A DNA stretch of 64,000 bases from Terrimonas sp937888905. GTDB taxonomy: Bacteria; Bacteroidota; Bacteroidia; Chitinophagales; Chitinophagaceae. Positions 43,570 to 52,809 of this stretch are shown piece after piece. The DNA is taken from NCBI GenBank assembly GCA_937888905.1, contig CALATA010000013.1, positions 124,001 to 188,000 on the forward strand. The letters are read 5' to 3'. The notes beneath the pieces are model-generated. The model was not told the DNA's origin. It made no database searches and was given only the letters and a program-made list of their open reading frames with translations. Each line of letters opens with the position of its first letter. Position 1 is the stretch's first letter. Position numbers and translations under genes: made by a program.

Positions 43570-43941
43570 ATGGCATTCACCTCTATCGACGCCTATATCG
43601 CGTCATGCGCAGCGGAACATAAAGAAGGACTTGAACAAATGCGCCAGATCATCCGTAAAGCCGCGCCCGGGGCGGAAGAGGTGATCAGCTATGCCATGCC
43701 CACATTCCGCCTCAACGACAGAAACCTGATCCATTTCGCGGCCAATAAAAATCATATCGGTCTCTATCCCGGGCCGGGTGTTATTGAGGAGTTTGCCGCT
43801 GAAACCACCGCTTACAATGGTTCCAAGGGATCTATCCATTTTCCCTACGACAAAGCGCTTCCGAAAACACTGATTACCCGTATGGTGAAAGCGGGAATCC
43901 GGCGCAATGAAGAGCGGGCCGCCAAACGTGCGAAGAAATAA
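43570..43941 (+). CDS. DUF1801 / YdhG-like protein
   Basis: 123 residues. The hallmark 'APGAEEVISYAMPTFRLND' at about 32-50 is followed by 'HFAANKNHIGLYPGPGVIEEF' and ends with a basic 'RNEERAAKRAKK' tail. DUF1801 members include the iron-linked frataxin-like YdhG of Bacillus; role uncertain. It is convergent with the MBL-rhodanese gene (4-base gap). Confidence 0.87.
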   Translation: MAFTSIDAYIASCAAEHKEGLEQMRQIIRKAAPGAEEVISYAMPTFRLNDRNLIHFAANKNHIGLYPGPGVIEEFAAETTAYNGSKGSIHFPYDKALPKTLITRMVKAGIRRNEERAAKRAKK

Positions 43942-43945
43942 TTTT

Positions 43946-45349
43946 TTATAACATAGTTGTTGGACAGGCATAGGCTGTCAGCCTGAACCGGCCACTTGCT
44001 TTTATCGCTTTCAATCCGCCTTGCACATCCACAAGGTTGTTGTATCCGCGTGCTTTCATCAGCGAAATAAAAATCATGGAACGATAACCTCCGGCACAAT
44101 AAACGTAACAGGTTTTGTGACGATCAATAACATTTACCGCATCGTTAATATAGTCAAGCGGGCTGTTTGGGGCACCGATCACATGTTCACTTTCGTATTC
44201 ACTTTTTTTCCGCACATCAAGCAGTTCTGCATCTGCAGGCAATTCAGTGGCTGGCACGGAAGCAATATGTTCAATTGCTTTACCGGCCTTTTCCCATGAA
44301 TCAAATCCTCCCTGTAAAAAGCCTGTTACGTGATCCAGCCCTACCCGGCTTAGCCTTATCACTACTTCTTCTTCCGTGCCGGGTTCCGCCACAATTAGCA
44401 GTGGCTGATTGACATCCGGGATCACTGTGCCGGCCCAGGGAGCAAATGATCCATCGAGACCGATATTGACAGAACCGGCAATGAACCCGCGCGCAAATGT
44501 CTGCGCCGCACGCGTGTCAATTATCCATGCTTTCGTATCACGGGCTGCTGCTTCAAATGCGTCGGGTGATAAAGCCTGCAATGCTCTTTGCCTGACTGTC
44601 TCGCTATTTTCATAACCGCGGATATTCATCAACACATTGGAAGGAAAATAAGCCGGCGGTTCGGTCAATCCGCTGGTTACTTCTTTGATGAACGCTTCTT
44701 TGGTCATATCGGGACGTAAGGCATAGTTCGTTTGTTTCTGATGTCCCAGGGTATCGCTGGTTTCACGGCTCATATTTTTTCCGCAGGCACTGCCGGCGCC
44801 ATGCGCCGGATAAACGATCACGTCGTCCGGCAGGGTCATGATCTTGTTGCGCAGTGAATCATACAATAATCCTGCAAGCATATCCTGCGTCAGTTCGGCT
44901 TTTAGTTTTTGTGCAAGATCAGGACGGCCGACATCTCCTATGAACAAGGTGTCGCCGCTGAACAAGGCCACTTCTTTTCCGTTCTCATCGATAAGGAGAT
45001 AGCAAGTGCTTTCCATGGTATGGCCAGGTGTATGCAATACACGAATCCTGCTTTTACCCAATGATAACTCCTCGTTGTCTTTTGCGGCGTAAAAAGGAAA
45101 GGCAGGTGCCGCCCCGGGACCGTACACGATCGTGGCGCCTGTTTGGGCTGCAAGGTCAAGATGACCGGAAACGAAATCTGCATGAAAATGCGTTTCCAAT
45201 ACATAGCGGATGCGGGCATTGTTTCGCGCAGCCATCTCCACATAAGTGGCTGTTTCCCTTAATGGGTCGATAATGGCGGCTTCTCCGTCGCTTTCGATGT
45301 AATAAGCGCCCTGGGCCAGGCAACCCGTGTAGATTTGCTCTATTTTCAT
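43946..45349 (-). CDS. MBL-fold persulfide dioxygenase-like protein fused to two rhodanese domains
   Basis: 467 residues from ATG 45349 (45358 is also possible). The metallo-beta-lactamase part has H54-x-H56-x-D58, with 'HTPGHTMES' later and 'DTLFIGDVGRPDL'. Two rhodanese domains follow: the first lacks a catalytic Cys ('LLIVAEPG'), the second has it ('YVYCAGGYRS', near 421). This is the Blh/ETHE1-like fusion that oxidises glutathione or other persulfide sulfur. It follows TauE/SafE and thioredoxin genes on the same strand, forming sulfur cluster 1. Confidence 0.9.
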   Translation of the reverse strand: MKIEQIYTGCLAQGAYYIESDGEAAIIDPLRETATYVEMAARNNARIRYVLETHFHADFVSGHLDLAAQTGATIVYGPGAAPAFPFYAAKDNEELSLGKSRIRVLHTPGHTMESTCYLLIDENGKEVALFSGDTLFIGDVGRPDLAQKLKAELTQDMLAGLLYDSLRNKIMTLPDDVIVYPAHGAGSACGKNMSRETSDTLGHQKQTNYALRPDMTKEAFIKEVTSGLTEPPAYFPSNVLMNIRGYENSETVRQRALQALSPDAFEAAARDTKAWIIDTRAAQTFARGFIAGSVNIGLDGSFAPWAGTVIPDVNQPLLIVAEPGTEEEVVIRLSRVGLDHVTGFLQGGFDSWEKAGKAIEHIASVPATELPADAELLDVRKKSEYESEHVIGAPNSPLDYINDAVNVIDRHKTCYVYCAGGYRSMIFISLMKARGYNNLVDVQGGLKAIKASGRFRLTAYACPTTML

Positions 45350-45429
45350 CGCATTCATTTTAATCAGCAAAAATGCGGGAGATATACTTGCCAGCCCATG
45401 ATGTTGATCACGCTGCAGACTAAATTTTC

Positions 45430-46227
45430 TCAGTTGGAAAAAACGAGTTCGCGGAGAAGGATGTAAATCCCCATGGCCAGTACAAACCAGCCGAATGCCT
45501 GCCGAAGCCTGCGTGCGGGAACATGTTGCGCAATGGCATTTCCGAAAAATACGCCAACGATGGCAATGCCGGTGATGGCTAATAAAATGGTCCAGTCGAC
45601 GTGGTTTCGTGCGGGATCGACAAAAAATCCGATCAGTGATTTAACGGCAATGATAAGCAGGGAAGTGCCAATGGCCGTACGCACGGATAATTTTCCCAAC
45701 AGCACCAATACGGGAATGATCAGGAAGCCACCTCCTGCGCCAACCATGCCGGTCAATGTACCTTCTGCCAGTCCGGCCAGCATCAACAGGAAATCAGGTG
45801 CGGGTAAATCGGTTGGCAAAGCTTCCGCGGGGCGCGTATTGCGGATCATCGATATCGACGCGATCACCATCAGTATGGCGAAAACGATCAGCAACAATAA
45901 TGGCTTGGTCACAATGAACTCACCTATCGATGTGATCTGGTAGGGAACAGCCGGCAATAACCACACGCGGGCGGCAAAAACCGCCGCCAATGAAGGCAGG
46001 CCAAAGAAAAACGCGGTGCGGAGATTGACCTGTGCAGCGCGGTACTTCGGATAAACACCGGCCAGACTTGTAGCGCCGACAATAAACAGAGAATAAGCCG
46101 TTGCCGTGACGGGCTCCACATTAAAAAGATAAACCAGTACCGGAACGGTCAAAATAGAGCCGCCCCCGCCGATAAGTCCCAGCGAAATGCCAATGAAAAG
46201 CGCGCCTGCGTAGCCAATCCATTCCAT
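45430..46227 (-). CDS. TauE/SafE-family sulfite/organosulfonate exporter
   Basis: 265 residues with about eight hydrophobic segments. Two glycine-rich half repeats 'GLIGGGGSILTVPVLVYLF' (18-36) and 'GMVGAGGGFLIIPVLVLLG' (about 158-176) are the family signature. It is likely to export sulfite produced by persulfide oxidation, inferred from its place before the MBL-rhodanese gene. A close paralogue is at 54764-55555. Confidence 0.9.
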   Translation of the reverse strand: MEWIGYAGALFIGISLGLIGGGGSILTVPVLVYLFNVEPVTATAYSLFIVGATSLAGVYPKYRAAQVNLRTAFFFGLPSLAAVFAARVWLLPAVPYQITSIGEFIVTKPLLLLIVFAILMVIASISMIRNTRPAEALPTDLPAPDFLLMLAGLAEGTLTGMVGAGGGFLIIPVLVLLGKLSVRTAIGTSLLIIAVKSLIGFFVDPARNHVDWTILLAITGIAIVGVFFGNAIAQHVPARRLRQAFGWFVLAMGIYILLRELVFSN

Positions 46228-46282
46228 ATCCCGCGCAATGTAGTTTATTACCGGGAAAAAATTAACGAGTGTTCGGTTTGAA

Positions 46283-46654
46283 TCAGCTTTTCGTTTCCTG
46301 TGTCAGCAGTTTTTCTTCTATTACCTGCTTGAAAATATGTTTGGGAAACGCGCCGGGTTGCATCATCGGATCGGCACCTACGGGAATGAATAAAAATGTG
46401 GGAATACTGCGGATACCGAATACCGCTGACAGTTCCTGTTCTGCTTCCGTATCAACTTTGTAGATAACCAGGCGGCCTTCATATTCTTTCGCCAGTTCTT
46501 CGAGTACCGGTGCTATCTGTTTGCAGGGACCGCACCAGTCGGCGTAAAAATCCACGATGGCGGGCAGCGGTCCATCGTACTGCCAGTCTTTGTCAGTCGT
46601 ATAATCGAATATCTTTTCTTTAAATGCCGCGGTATCCAGTTTAATCGTAGTCAT
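46283..46654 (-). CDS. Thioredoxin
   Basis: 123 residues with the WCGPCK active site (near 40-45), 'VDFYADWCGPC' and 'IRSIPTFLFI' with the cis-Pro. It starts sulfur cluster 1 and could supply reductant to the persulfide step; a general role is equally possible. Confidence 0.93.
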   Translation of the reverse strand: MTTIKLDTAAFKEKIFDYTTDKDWQYDGPLPAIVDFYADWCGPCKQIAPVLEELAKEYEGRLVIYKVDTEAEQELSAVFGIRSIPTFLFIPVGADPMMQPGAFPKHIFKQVIEEKLLTQETKS

Positions 46655-46829
46655 AAGGAAATGATTGATGAATAAAAAATGTTCCGGCTATGCAGGCCTA
46701 CCACAAATTCAGTATTGTCATCGCTCATTTACCATCTTAGTTTTATCATGAACGATACGGTAGTCTTCTTCTCATTTTCTTTGCTCACACTGCCGCTGAA
46801 AATTACGGGTGGCATTTTTATGCCGCCCA

Positions 46830-48746
46830 TTACTCTTTGACACTGATGGTAAAAGGCGATGCGGGTAATCCCTGATCGTTGACCAGGTTGGCACTTACCG
46901 GATTGTCGGCCCACGCATAACGTACCGTAACCGGGAGTGAAATAGCCGGATGCCACACTTCCAATTGCTTTCCCCTGATGCGTGTTTCGGCCACGACAAA
47001 ACGACCATCTGCGCCTGCTATGGTAACATAACCAACAATCTTGCCATCCGTGGTGCGTAATCCTTTTCCGGCACGGTCAAAATTCACCCATACATGATTT
47101 TCTTTCCGGGTGACGGATAGCGGCAAAGGTCCGCTGCTGAGCAGTTTCTTTTCTCCGTAGGCTATCCTGCGTGCTTCGAGTGCCAGCCGCTCTCCCACTT
47201 CGCGTTTGCGCAGCGGATGGATATCATTCCATTCACCCACATCGATGGCCACGGCCATGCCCGTATTCGGCACTTCAAGTGTTTCCAACTGTGACTGTCT
47301 TGTTGCGGCCCAATTGCTTTCAGAGGGCGCGGGTTTTGCCTCCATGTAATTGGCAAGTTGCACAAACAGGAAAGGCATGGCGGGTTCGTTTCTGCGCCGG
47401 CGCCATTCAGCGATCAGGGTCTTCATTAATTCGCGATACTCCGCGGGTCGGGCTGTATTAGCTTCGCCCTGGTACCAGATCACTCCTTTTGCGGCATATT
47501 GCTCGAGTGGTGCGATCATGCCATTATACAGTCCACCGGGCTTCCAGCGGACAAAAACCTGTGGCGTTATTGGTTGCATAGCTGCGCCTCTGCGGTATTG
47601 CCAGTAACCAAGCAACTGCAGACTATCGCCATCTAGTACCAATGCATAAGGTTTATCGGGAATCCAGCCACCTTTGGCTCCTGAATTAATGATGCGCACC
47701 GTAATCGTATTCCATCCTTCCTTCAATAAACCCTGCGGCAGTTCATACCGGCGCGGCGGATACTGATAACTGGTAGTGCCGGCGAAACGGCCATTGACAA
47801 AAACAGAATCTGCATCGACGATGCGTCCCAAGATGAGACGGGCCGGTTTGCTCGCCTGAGCGGCGGATAAATAAAGTTGTTTCCTGAACCAGGTGGACCC
47901 GTTTCCTTTCCAGGGAAAATATCCCGGCACTTTTATGGAATCGGCCCAGGGCGTTGTGCTCCGGTCATTTTGCCACTGCCCTGTTATACCGGGATCAGAA
48001 GCATACAACAAAGCACTCCATTGACGTTGGTTAGCCGTATTGGCTGCTTCAATGGCATCGATGAGGCTATCGTTTTTGAAACGTTGTAATTCTTCATACT
48101 GTTTGGGAAAAGCTATGAGTTGGGTTTCGCTGATCCATGCCTCTGCCGGAGAGCCGCCGAGTGCGGTATTGATCAATCCTATGGGAACACGATAACGTTT
48201 ATACAAATCGGCGGCAAAGAAAAAACCAACAGCGGTGAATGCATTCAATGACGGGCCTTGTGCTTTTTGCCAACTGCCACCGGTCAGATCCTCTTCCGGT
48301 TTTTTAAAATTATAGCGGTCGGGCACTTCGAACTGTCTGATAGCGGGATTCGCCAACTGCGCAATCAACGAACCATAAAAATCCTGCACACGATGCAACG
48401 GCAACTCCATGTTGGACTGGCCGGCGCAGATCCATACATCGCCGAACAAAACGTCTTTCACCACTACGCGGTTAGTGGCTGAAAAAGACAATTCAAAAGG
48501 TCCACCGGCGGGCTGGGCAGGAAGGGTTAACATCCATTTACCATCCTTACCGGTGATGGCGGTATAAGTAGTCTTTTTGAAAACGAGTGATACCTTTTCG
48601 CCGGGAGAAGCATAGCCCCAAAGCCGGGCTGGTTTGTCTCGCTGAAGAATCATGCCGTCGCTGATCAGGCGGGGTAGCCGGATCTGGGCGGAGGTCTGCA
48701 GAAAGGCTGTCATCAGGGTAAGAAAAAGGGCAAGCCGGTTAAACAT
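46830..48746 (-). CDS. Sialate O-acetylesterase-like exported enzyme
   Basis: 638 residues, signal peptide 1-20 (ending SAQ). 'ICAGQSNMELPL' near 108-119 holds the SGNH-type nucleophile Ser (GQSNM), and 'WYQGEANTARPAEYRELMKTLI' (near 415) and 'DIHPLRKREVGERLALEARR' (near 535) complete the SASA catalytic set. It would remove O-acetyl groups from sialic acid or other carbohydrates in the periplasm. No sialidase is adjacent. A 33-residue C-terminal-barrel-like remnant in the same strand just downstream is not called. Confidence 0.88.
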   Translation of the reverse strand: MFNRLALFLTLMTAFLQTSAQIRLPRLISDGMILQRDKPARLWGYASPGEKVSLVFKKTTYTAITGKDGKWMLTLPAQPAGGPFELSFSATNRVVVKDVLFGDVWICAGQSNMELPLHRVQDFYGSLIAQLANPAIRQFEVPDRYNFKKPEEDLTGGSWQKAQGPSLNAFTAVGFFFAADLYKRYRVPIGLINTALGGSPAEAWISETQLIAFPKQYEELQRFKNDSLIDAIEAANTANQRQWSALLYASDPGITGQWQNDRSTTPWADSIKVPGYFPWKGNGSTWFRKQLYLSAAQASKPARLILGRIVDADSVFVNGRFAGTTSYQYPPRRYELPQGLLKEGWNTITVRIINSGAKGGWIPDKPYALVLDGDSLQLLGYWQYRRGAAMQPITPQVFVRWKPGGLYNGMIAPLEQYAAKGVIWYQGEANTARPAEYRELMKTLIAEWRRRRNEPAMPFLFVQLANYMEAKPAPSESNWAATRQSQLETLEVPNTGMAVAIDVGEWNDIHPLRKREVGERLALEARRIAYGEKKLLSSGPLPLSVTRKENHVWVNFDRAGKGLRTTDGKIVGYVTIAGADGRFVVAETRIRGKQLEVWHPAISLPVTVRYAWADNPVSANLVNDQGLPASPFTISVKE

Positions 48747-48800
48747 AACTGATTCAGGTTTAATTATGCAATCGGTTTAAATCTACGGCTTTTTTCTGGT

Positions 48801-49706
48801 TTAAAAAGCGTGGGACTTAAAGAAACAGGCAGCCAGTTCCTGCCAGGAGCCGGCCTCAAAGTCAGGATGGATCCTTTTGGCGATAAGGTCATAAACGGCC
48901 GCAGCGGAATATCCGCGCGTACGCAAATACTGTATGGAAATAGAACCCGCGGATTTTGACAACTTCTCTCCTTCACTGTTCAGCAAAAGCGGATGATGAA
49001 AAAAGGAAACATGCTGCAAGGGATGATCCGGCATCAGGGACGATAAAAAAGACTGCGCCAGGGTGGAATCGAGCAGGTCTTGTCCGCGAACGATGAGATC
49101 GGTTTGGTAGAAAGCATCGTCGGCGAGGCTGCTGAGTTGATAAGCGGCTTTGCCGTCGCGGCGGCGGACGATGAAATCTGTCATGGCTGCGGGCAAGGCG
49201 GCGGTGGTCCATGAGCCATCGATATTGTGGAAGCTGACAACCGGCTGATCACCCGTAACAATACGCCAGGCTACATCGGGTGCATCGGGATCAAGATTTT
49301 TATGGCGACAGGTACCGGGATATCCTTCGTGACCGGCGAGTTGTTTGCGTGAGCAATTGCAGGCGAAGAGCAGGTGTTGATCGCGGAGAGATTGCAGGCG
49401 TTGGTGGTAAAGCGCTTCGCGAAGCAACTGCGAAAAATGGTTTTGAAAATCGTCGACATTGCGCGGGCCGTCGTCACAAGGAATATCGAGGAATGCCAGT
49501 GTATCGAAAATATCCTGCAGGTAAGCCGGTTGAACGCGTTCGTGATCGAGGTCGTCGATACGGAGAAAAATGGAGGCGTTGGTCTGCCGCGCCAATGCTG
49601 CGGTGAGGGCGAAAGAAAAAACGTTGCCCAGGTGCAGGAAGCCGCTGGGTGTGGGTGCAATGCGGGTGCGGGCGAAGTTGTTTTGTATGGTGAATGGAAA
49701 TGTCAG
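48801..49706 (-). CDS. GluQ-type glutamyl-tRNA synthetase paralogue without a canonical start codon
   Basis: The class I core is plain: HLGN (the HIGH motif, in 'PSGFLHLGN'), 'FLRIDDLDHERV', a zinc pair region around 'CNCSRKQL...TCRHKN', and the KLSKS motif 'EGEKLSKSAGS'. This is the truncated GluRS that attaches glutamate to queuosine in tRNA-Asp. The HIGH-containing part is translated upstream of the first TTG (49595). No ATG, GTG or TTG occurs in frame above it; CTG at 49706, ATA at 49688 or ATT at 49661 are the only options. The boundary given uses CTG and is uncertain. Note that the two tRNA-Asp genes of the window are the natural substrate. Confidence 0.75.
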   Translation of the reverse strand: MTFPFTIQNNFARTRIAPTPSGFLHLGNVFSFALTAALARQTNASIFLRIDDLDHERVQPAYLQDIFDTLAFLDIPCDDGPRNVDDFQNHFSQLLREALYHQRLQSLRDQHLLFACNCSRKQLAGHEGYPGTCRHKNLDPDAPDVAWRIVTGDQPVVSFHNIDGSWTTAALPAAMTDFIVRRRDGKAAYQLSSLADDAFYQTDLIVRGQDLLDSTLAQSFLSSLMPDHPLQHVSFFHHPLLLNSEGEKLSKSAGSISIQYLRTRGYSAAAVYDLIAKRIHPDFEAGSWQELAACFFKSHAF

Positions 49707-49757
49707 GACACAAAAATCGGGAAGGAAGAAATGGGAAAATAAAAAACGCAGATTTTT

Positions 49758-49787
49758 TTTGTGGGGAAAGCTTTGTCCCTATATTTG
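49758..49787 (+). promoter_or_regulatory. Promoter of tRNA-Asp copy 2
   Basis: TTTG at 49758-49761 and TATATTTG at 49780-49787, 18 bases apart, fit the -33/-7 consensus. The tRNA begins at 49827. Confidence 0.6.
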
Positions 49788-49826
49788 CCGCCTGAAAACG
49801 CGAACAATCATTGAGTTGTGCGTTTT

Positions 49827-49900
49827 GGATCGGTAGTTCAGTTGGTTAGAATGCCGCCCTGTCACGGCGGAGGTCGCGGGTTCGAGTCCCGTCCGGTCCG
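49827..49900 (+). tRNA. tRNA-Asp (GTC), copy 2
   Basis: Identical in sequence to the copy at 31205-31278 and in the same orientation; anticodon GTC in the CCGCC-CTGTCAC-GGCGG arm, discriminator G73, no encoded CCA. The downstream terminator is also nearly the same, but the upstream sequence differs. Confidence 0.97.
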
Positions 49901-49904
49901 CAGG

Positions 49905-49935
49905 AAGCTTCGAAGAAATTCGGGGCTTTTTTGTT
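49905..49935 (+). terminator. Terminator of tRNA-Asp copy 2
   Basis: Stem AAGCTTCGAA / TTCGGGGCTT followed by TTTTTT; one base differs from copy 1. Confidence 0.7.
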
Positions 49936-50113
49936 TTGTTGGCGTTCAAAACCACAAAGGCGACCTATTCTATATCTGACGATCGACCCTCAGTAAACCG
50001 AAGCTCCATTCGGCAGAAATTAAACCCGAGCCAGGGTAATACTTCCGTCGACAATCGATGATTTTGAAATCCAAACAGGGAGATATCCTTTTTAAAAATT
50101 ATGGAATTGCGCC

Positions 50114-50121
50114 TACTTTTG
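50114..50121 (+). promoter_or_regulatory. -7 box of the first Crp/Fnr gene
   Basis: TACTTTTG, matching TAnnTTTG, 41 bases before ATG 50163. It supports that start over the in-frame ATG at 50058. Confidence 0.45.
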
Positions 50122-50162
50122 AGCTGGAGAAGGTGTACACAAGAAAGCAACATATACCAACA

Positions 50163-50744
50163 ATGCAAGACATCCTATTTGACTTTATATCCAAATATAT
50201 TTCTCTGACAGATGAGGAGAAGAACGCCATACTTTCTTTGGACCTATTCCACTCGGTTAAGAAGGGGACAATTTTACTCAAAGAAGGACAAAAATCGAAA
50301 AGCAGCTACTTTGTTTTAAAAGGCTGCATCCGGACATATTATATTTTAGATTACGAAGAAAAAACCACTGCTTTCTATACGGAAATGGAAGTTTTAACTC
50401 CTCCTTGTGTAATAAACAAAACGCCGTCCGACTATTATGTAAGTTGCATTGAAGACACCATACTTACGATTTCAAATTCCGATATGGAAGCAGAAGTAAA
50501 CAGTAAGTTTCCAAAGTTTGAAACCATGTGCAGAATTTTATCCGAAGAACTTTTGGCCAAACAACGAATGGACTTTGACGAGTTTAAAAATTCCTCCCCT
50601 GAAGAACGATACCTGAACTTAATGCAAAAAAGACCAGATCTTATTCAACGTGTGCCTCAGCATCAATTAGCTAGTTTTTTAGGTATCAAACCCCAGTCTC
50701 TAAGCAGGTTAAGAGCAAGAATTGTAGATAAGAACAAGGGATAG
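50163..50744 (+). CDS. Crp/Fnr-family regulator
   Basis: 193 residues from ATG 50163. A cyclic-nucleotide-binding-like domain (about 10-115, 'GTILLKEGQKSKSSYFVLKGCIRTYY') is followed by a short helix-turn-helix ending in 'PQHQLASFLGIKPQSLSRLRARI'. The nucleotide-binding Arg-Ser pair of true Crp is not obvious. The gene is richer in A/T than its neighbours. It is divergent from the GluQ-type gene side and next to tRNA-Asp. Confidence 0.85.
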   Translation: MQDILFDFISKYISLTDEEKNAILSLDLFHSVKKGTILLKEGQKSKSSYFVLKGCIRTYYILDYEEKTTAFYTEMEVLTPPCVINKTPSDYYVSCIEDTILTISNSDMEAEVNSKFPKFETMCRILSEELLAKQRMDFDEFKNSSPEERYLNLMQKRPDLIQRVPQHQLASFLGIKPQSLSRLRARIVDKNKG

Positions 50745-50864
50745 AATTCATTGCATGACTGAAGTGAACGGGTTATGACGTCTTGCTAATCTGGCAGTTG
50801 GCATTCAATCTTAATAAAAGGCAACGAAACACGTAAGTTATTACTCCCCTCTCTTTCAAACCAG

Positions 50865-51548
50865 TCAGGCTTTGCTTACAATGCGGCCATCCTCCATTTC
50901 TATAATGCGATGCGTCCGGTGGGCGAATTCGTTGTCGTGTGTTACGATCAATAACGATTGATGATATACCTCCGCCAATTCTCTGAATATATCGAAAACC
51001 ATTTCGCTGTTTTTCTTATCGAGGTTGCCGGTCGGCTCATCCCCCATGATAATTAATGGATCGTTGATCAGCGCACGGGCAATAGCTACCCGTTGCTTCT
51101 GCCCTCCTGAAAGCTGATTTGGTCTTTTAAGCGCTTCCTTTTCTATGCCCAGTATTTTAAGTTTTTCGTAAGCAATACTTTCTATCTCCTTTGTTGTGCG
51201 TTTGCTTAATTTTTCGCCGGGTAACATAACATTCCGGAGTACAGAAAATTCATTGAGCAGGTAGTGGAACTGAAAGACGAAGCCGATTTTTTCATTTCTT
51301 ACCCTGGCAAGTTCCGACTCTTTCTTTTGCCGCATACTGATTCCATCAATTTTCAAATCACCTTCATAGTCCGTATCCATCGTCGACAAAATGTAAAGGA
51401 GTGTGGATTTGCCACAGCCGGACTTTCCAATGATCGATGCAAATTCTCCTCTGAACAGAGAGAATCCGACATCGGTCAACACCTTCACCTTTACAGGGTC
51501 ATGAAAGTATTTGTTGATGTGAATAGCTTCCAGTACGATATCAGTCAT
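50865..51548 (-). CDS. ABC exporter ATP-binding protein (MacB/LolD type)
   Basis: 227 residues. Walker A GKSGCGKST (37-45), signature 'LSGGQKQRVAIARAL' (near 143-157), Walker B 'PLIIMGDEPTGNLD' (about 160-173). Ends one base before the permease start region, forming an operon with the permease and the fusion protein. It energises export or lipoprotein release. Confidence 0.93.
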   Translation of the reverse strand: MTDIVLEAIHINKYFHDPVKVKVLTDVGFSLFRGEFASIIGKSGCGKSTLLYILSTMDTDYEGDLKIDGISMRQKKESELARVRNEKIGFVFQFHYLLNEFSVLRNVMLPGEKLSKRTTKEIESIAYEKLKILGIEKEALKRPNQLSGGQKQRVAIARALINDPLIIMGDEPTGNLDKKNSEMVFDIFRELAEVYHQSLLIVTHDNEFAHRTHRIIEMEDGRIVSKA

Positions 51549-51549
51549 G

Positions 51550-52809
51550 TTATTTTCCCCGTATGATGATGACAGGATCTATTTTGCTGGCTTTGCGAGC
51601 CGGGAAATATCCCGCTAAATAAGTAGTGACGATTGAAAAAACTCCTCCGATAACATAGAAGGTTGGACTATAGTTGATGGGATATGTTTTGACGGTCGGC
51701 AAGGATGCTGTTTCGAACGGCACTTGTCCGATAATGGCAGAAAGTACAAATCCGAATAACAAGCCAAGCAAGCCACCGAAAAAGCCAATGGTAAGCGCAA
51801 TAGTTACAAAGACCCACTTTACGTCTCCGCCTGAAAAGCCGGTGGCTTTCAGAATCGCAATACCATCCATCTTTTCATAGATCATCATATTGAGTATGTT
51901 GTAAATACCAAAACCTGCCACAATAAGTAAGGTAATGCCTACTGCATACGAAATAAGCGTCCGGATAAAGCTGCCGGTTTCAAACTGTGAATTGGCAGTC
52001 TGGATGTCGGTCGCTTCGACCGAAAAGAGTTGGTTATATTCTTTCGCCATAGCCGGAGCCAGCAACAGGTCATGCAGTTTCACCTGGATATCCGTTATAT
52101 AGCTATTGGATTCTCCCAGTATTTTTTGCGCAGTAGCGAGGGAGGTATAGCTTTGTACTTTATCGATATCCAGTATTCCTGATTGAAAGAAACCCACCAC
52201 TTTAAGTTGCACATGATCTCCCTTCACAGTAGTTATCTGAATAATGTCACCAAGATCAACCAGCATTGTTTCAGCAGCACCAATCCCTAAGATAATACTG
52301 TTGGGAGTGTTTTGAAGGTCCATATAGTTACCAGCCACGACATAGTTTTGAAAAGAGAATAATCTGTTTTCCGGTTCCACGTCTATGCCGTTGATGATCC
52401 CTGTCAGATTAATCGTACCAATATTGTAAAATACCTGTACCACTACTTTGGGAGCTACCCCTGACACACGGCTATCCTTCTTTATCGCATCAATGATGGC
52501 GCCGCTATTGCGTATCTGCGGTTTTTCATTGGCGGGCTTAACCGAGCTAATGAAGTTGTACTGCCGGCTGCCCTTTGAATAGAGTGCGATCGGCTGATGC
52601 TCCGACTGCCTTACTTCGTTATAAAGCCGGATATGCGGTGTACGGTTAAGGATAAGCCCATCCAGCAGATCATTCAGACCAGACATGAAACTGAGCAGTG
52701 CAATAAACATAGTGATGCTGAATGTTACACCAATAGCAGCCACTAATGTTTGTTTCAAACGGGCTGCTAATAATGACATGGCTACATCGCCGATCAGTTT
52801 CAGATTCAT
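51550..52809 (-). CDS. ABC exporter permease (FtsX/MacB fold)
   Basis: 419 residues. One N-terminal membrane helix (about 20-45), a large periplasmic domain (50-280), and three C-terminal helices (near 290-310, 340-365, 385-405) give the FtsX-like layout. It overlaps the fusion-protein gene by 4 bases and works with the ATPase downstream. Confidence 0.9.
   Translation of the reverse strand: MNLKLIGDVAMSLLAARLKQTLVAAIGVTFSITMFIALLSFMSGLNDLLDGLILNRTPHIRLYNEVRQSEHQPIALYSKGSRQYNFISSVKPANEKPQIRNSGAIIDAIKKDSRVSGVAPKVVVQVFYNIGTINLTGIINGIDVEPENRLFSFQNYVVAGNYMDLQNTPNSIILGIGAAETMLVDLGDIIQITTVKGDHVQLKVVGFFQSGILDIDKVQSYTSLATAQKILGESNSYITDIQVKLHDLLLAPAMAKEYNQLFSVEATDIQTANSQFETGSFIRTLISYAVGITLLIVAGFGIYNILNMMIYEKMDGIAILKATGFSGGDVKWVFVTIALTIGFFGGLLGLLFGFVLSAIIGQVPFETASLPTVKTYPINYSPTFYVIGGVFSIVTTYLAGYFPARKASKIDPVIIIRGK

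Noticed and set aside
46729..46828. A short frame end 'VSFMIKLRW' downstream of the sialate O-acetylesterase gene
   Set aside because: It resembles the C-terminus of a barrel protein, but there is no start or preceding domain; too little to call.
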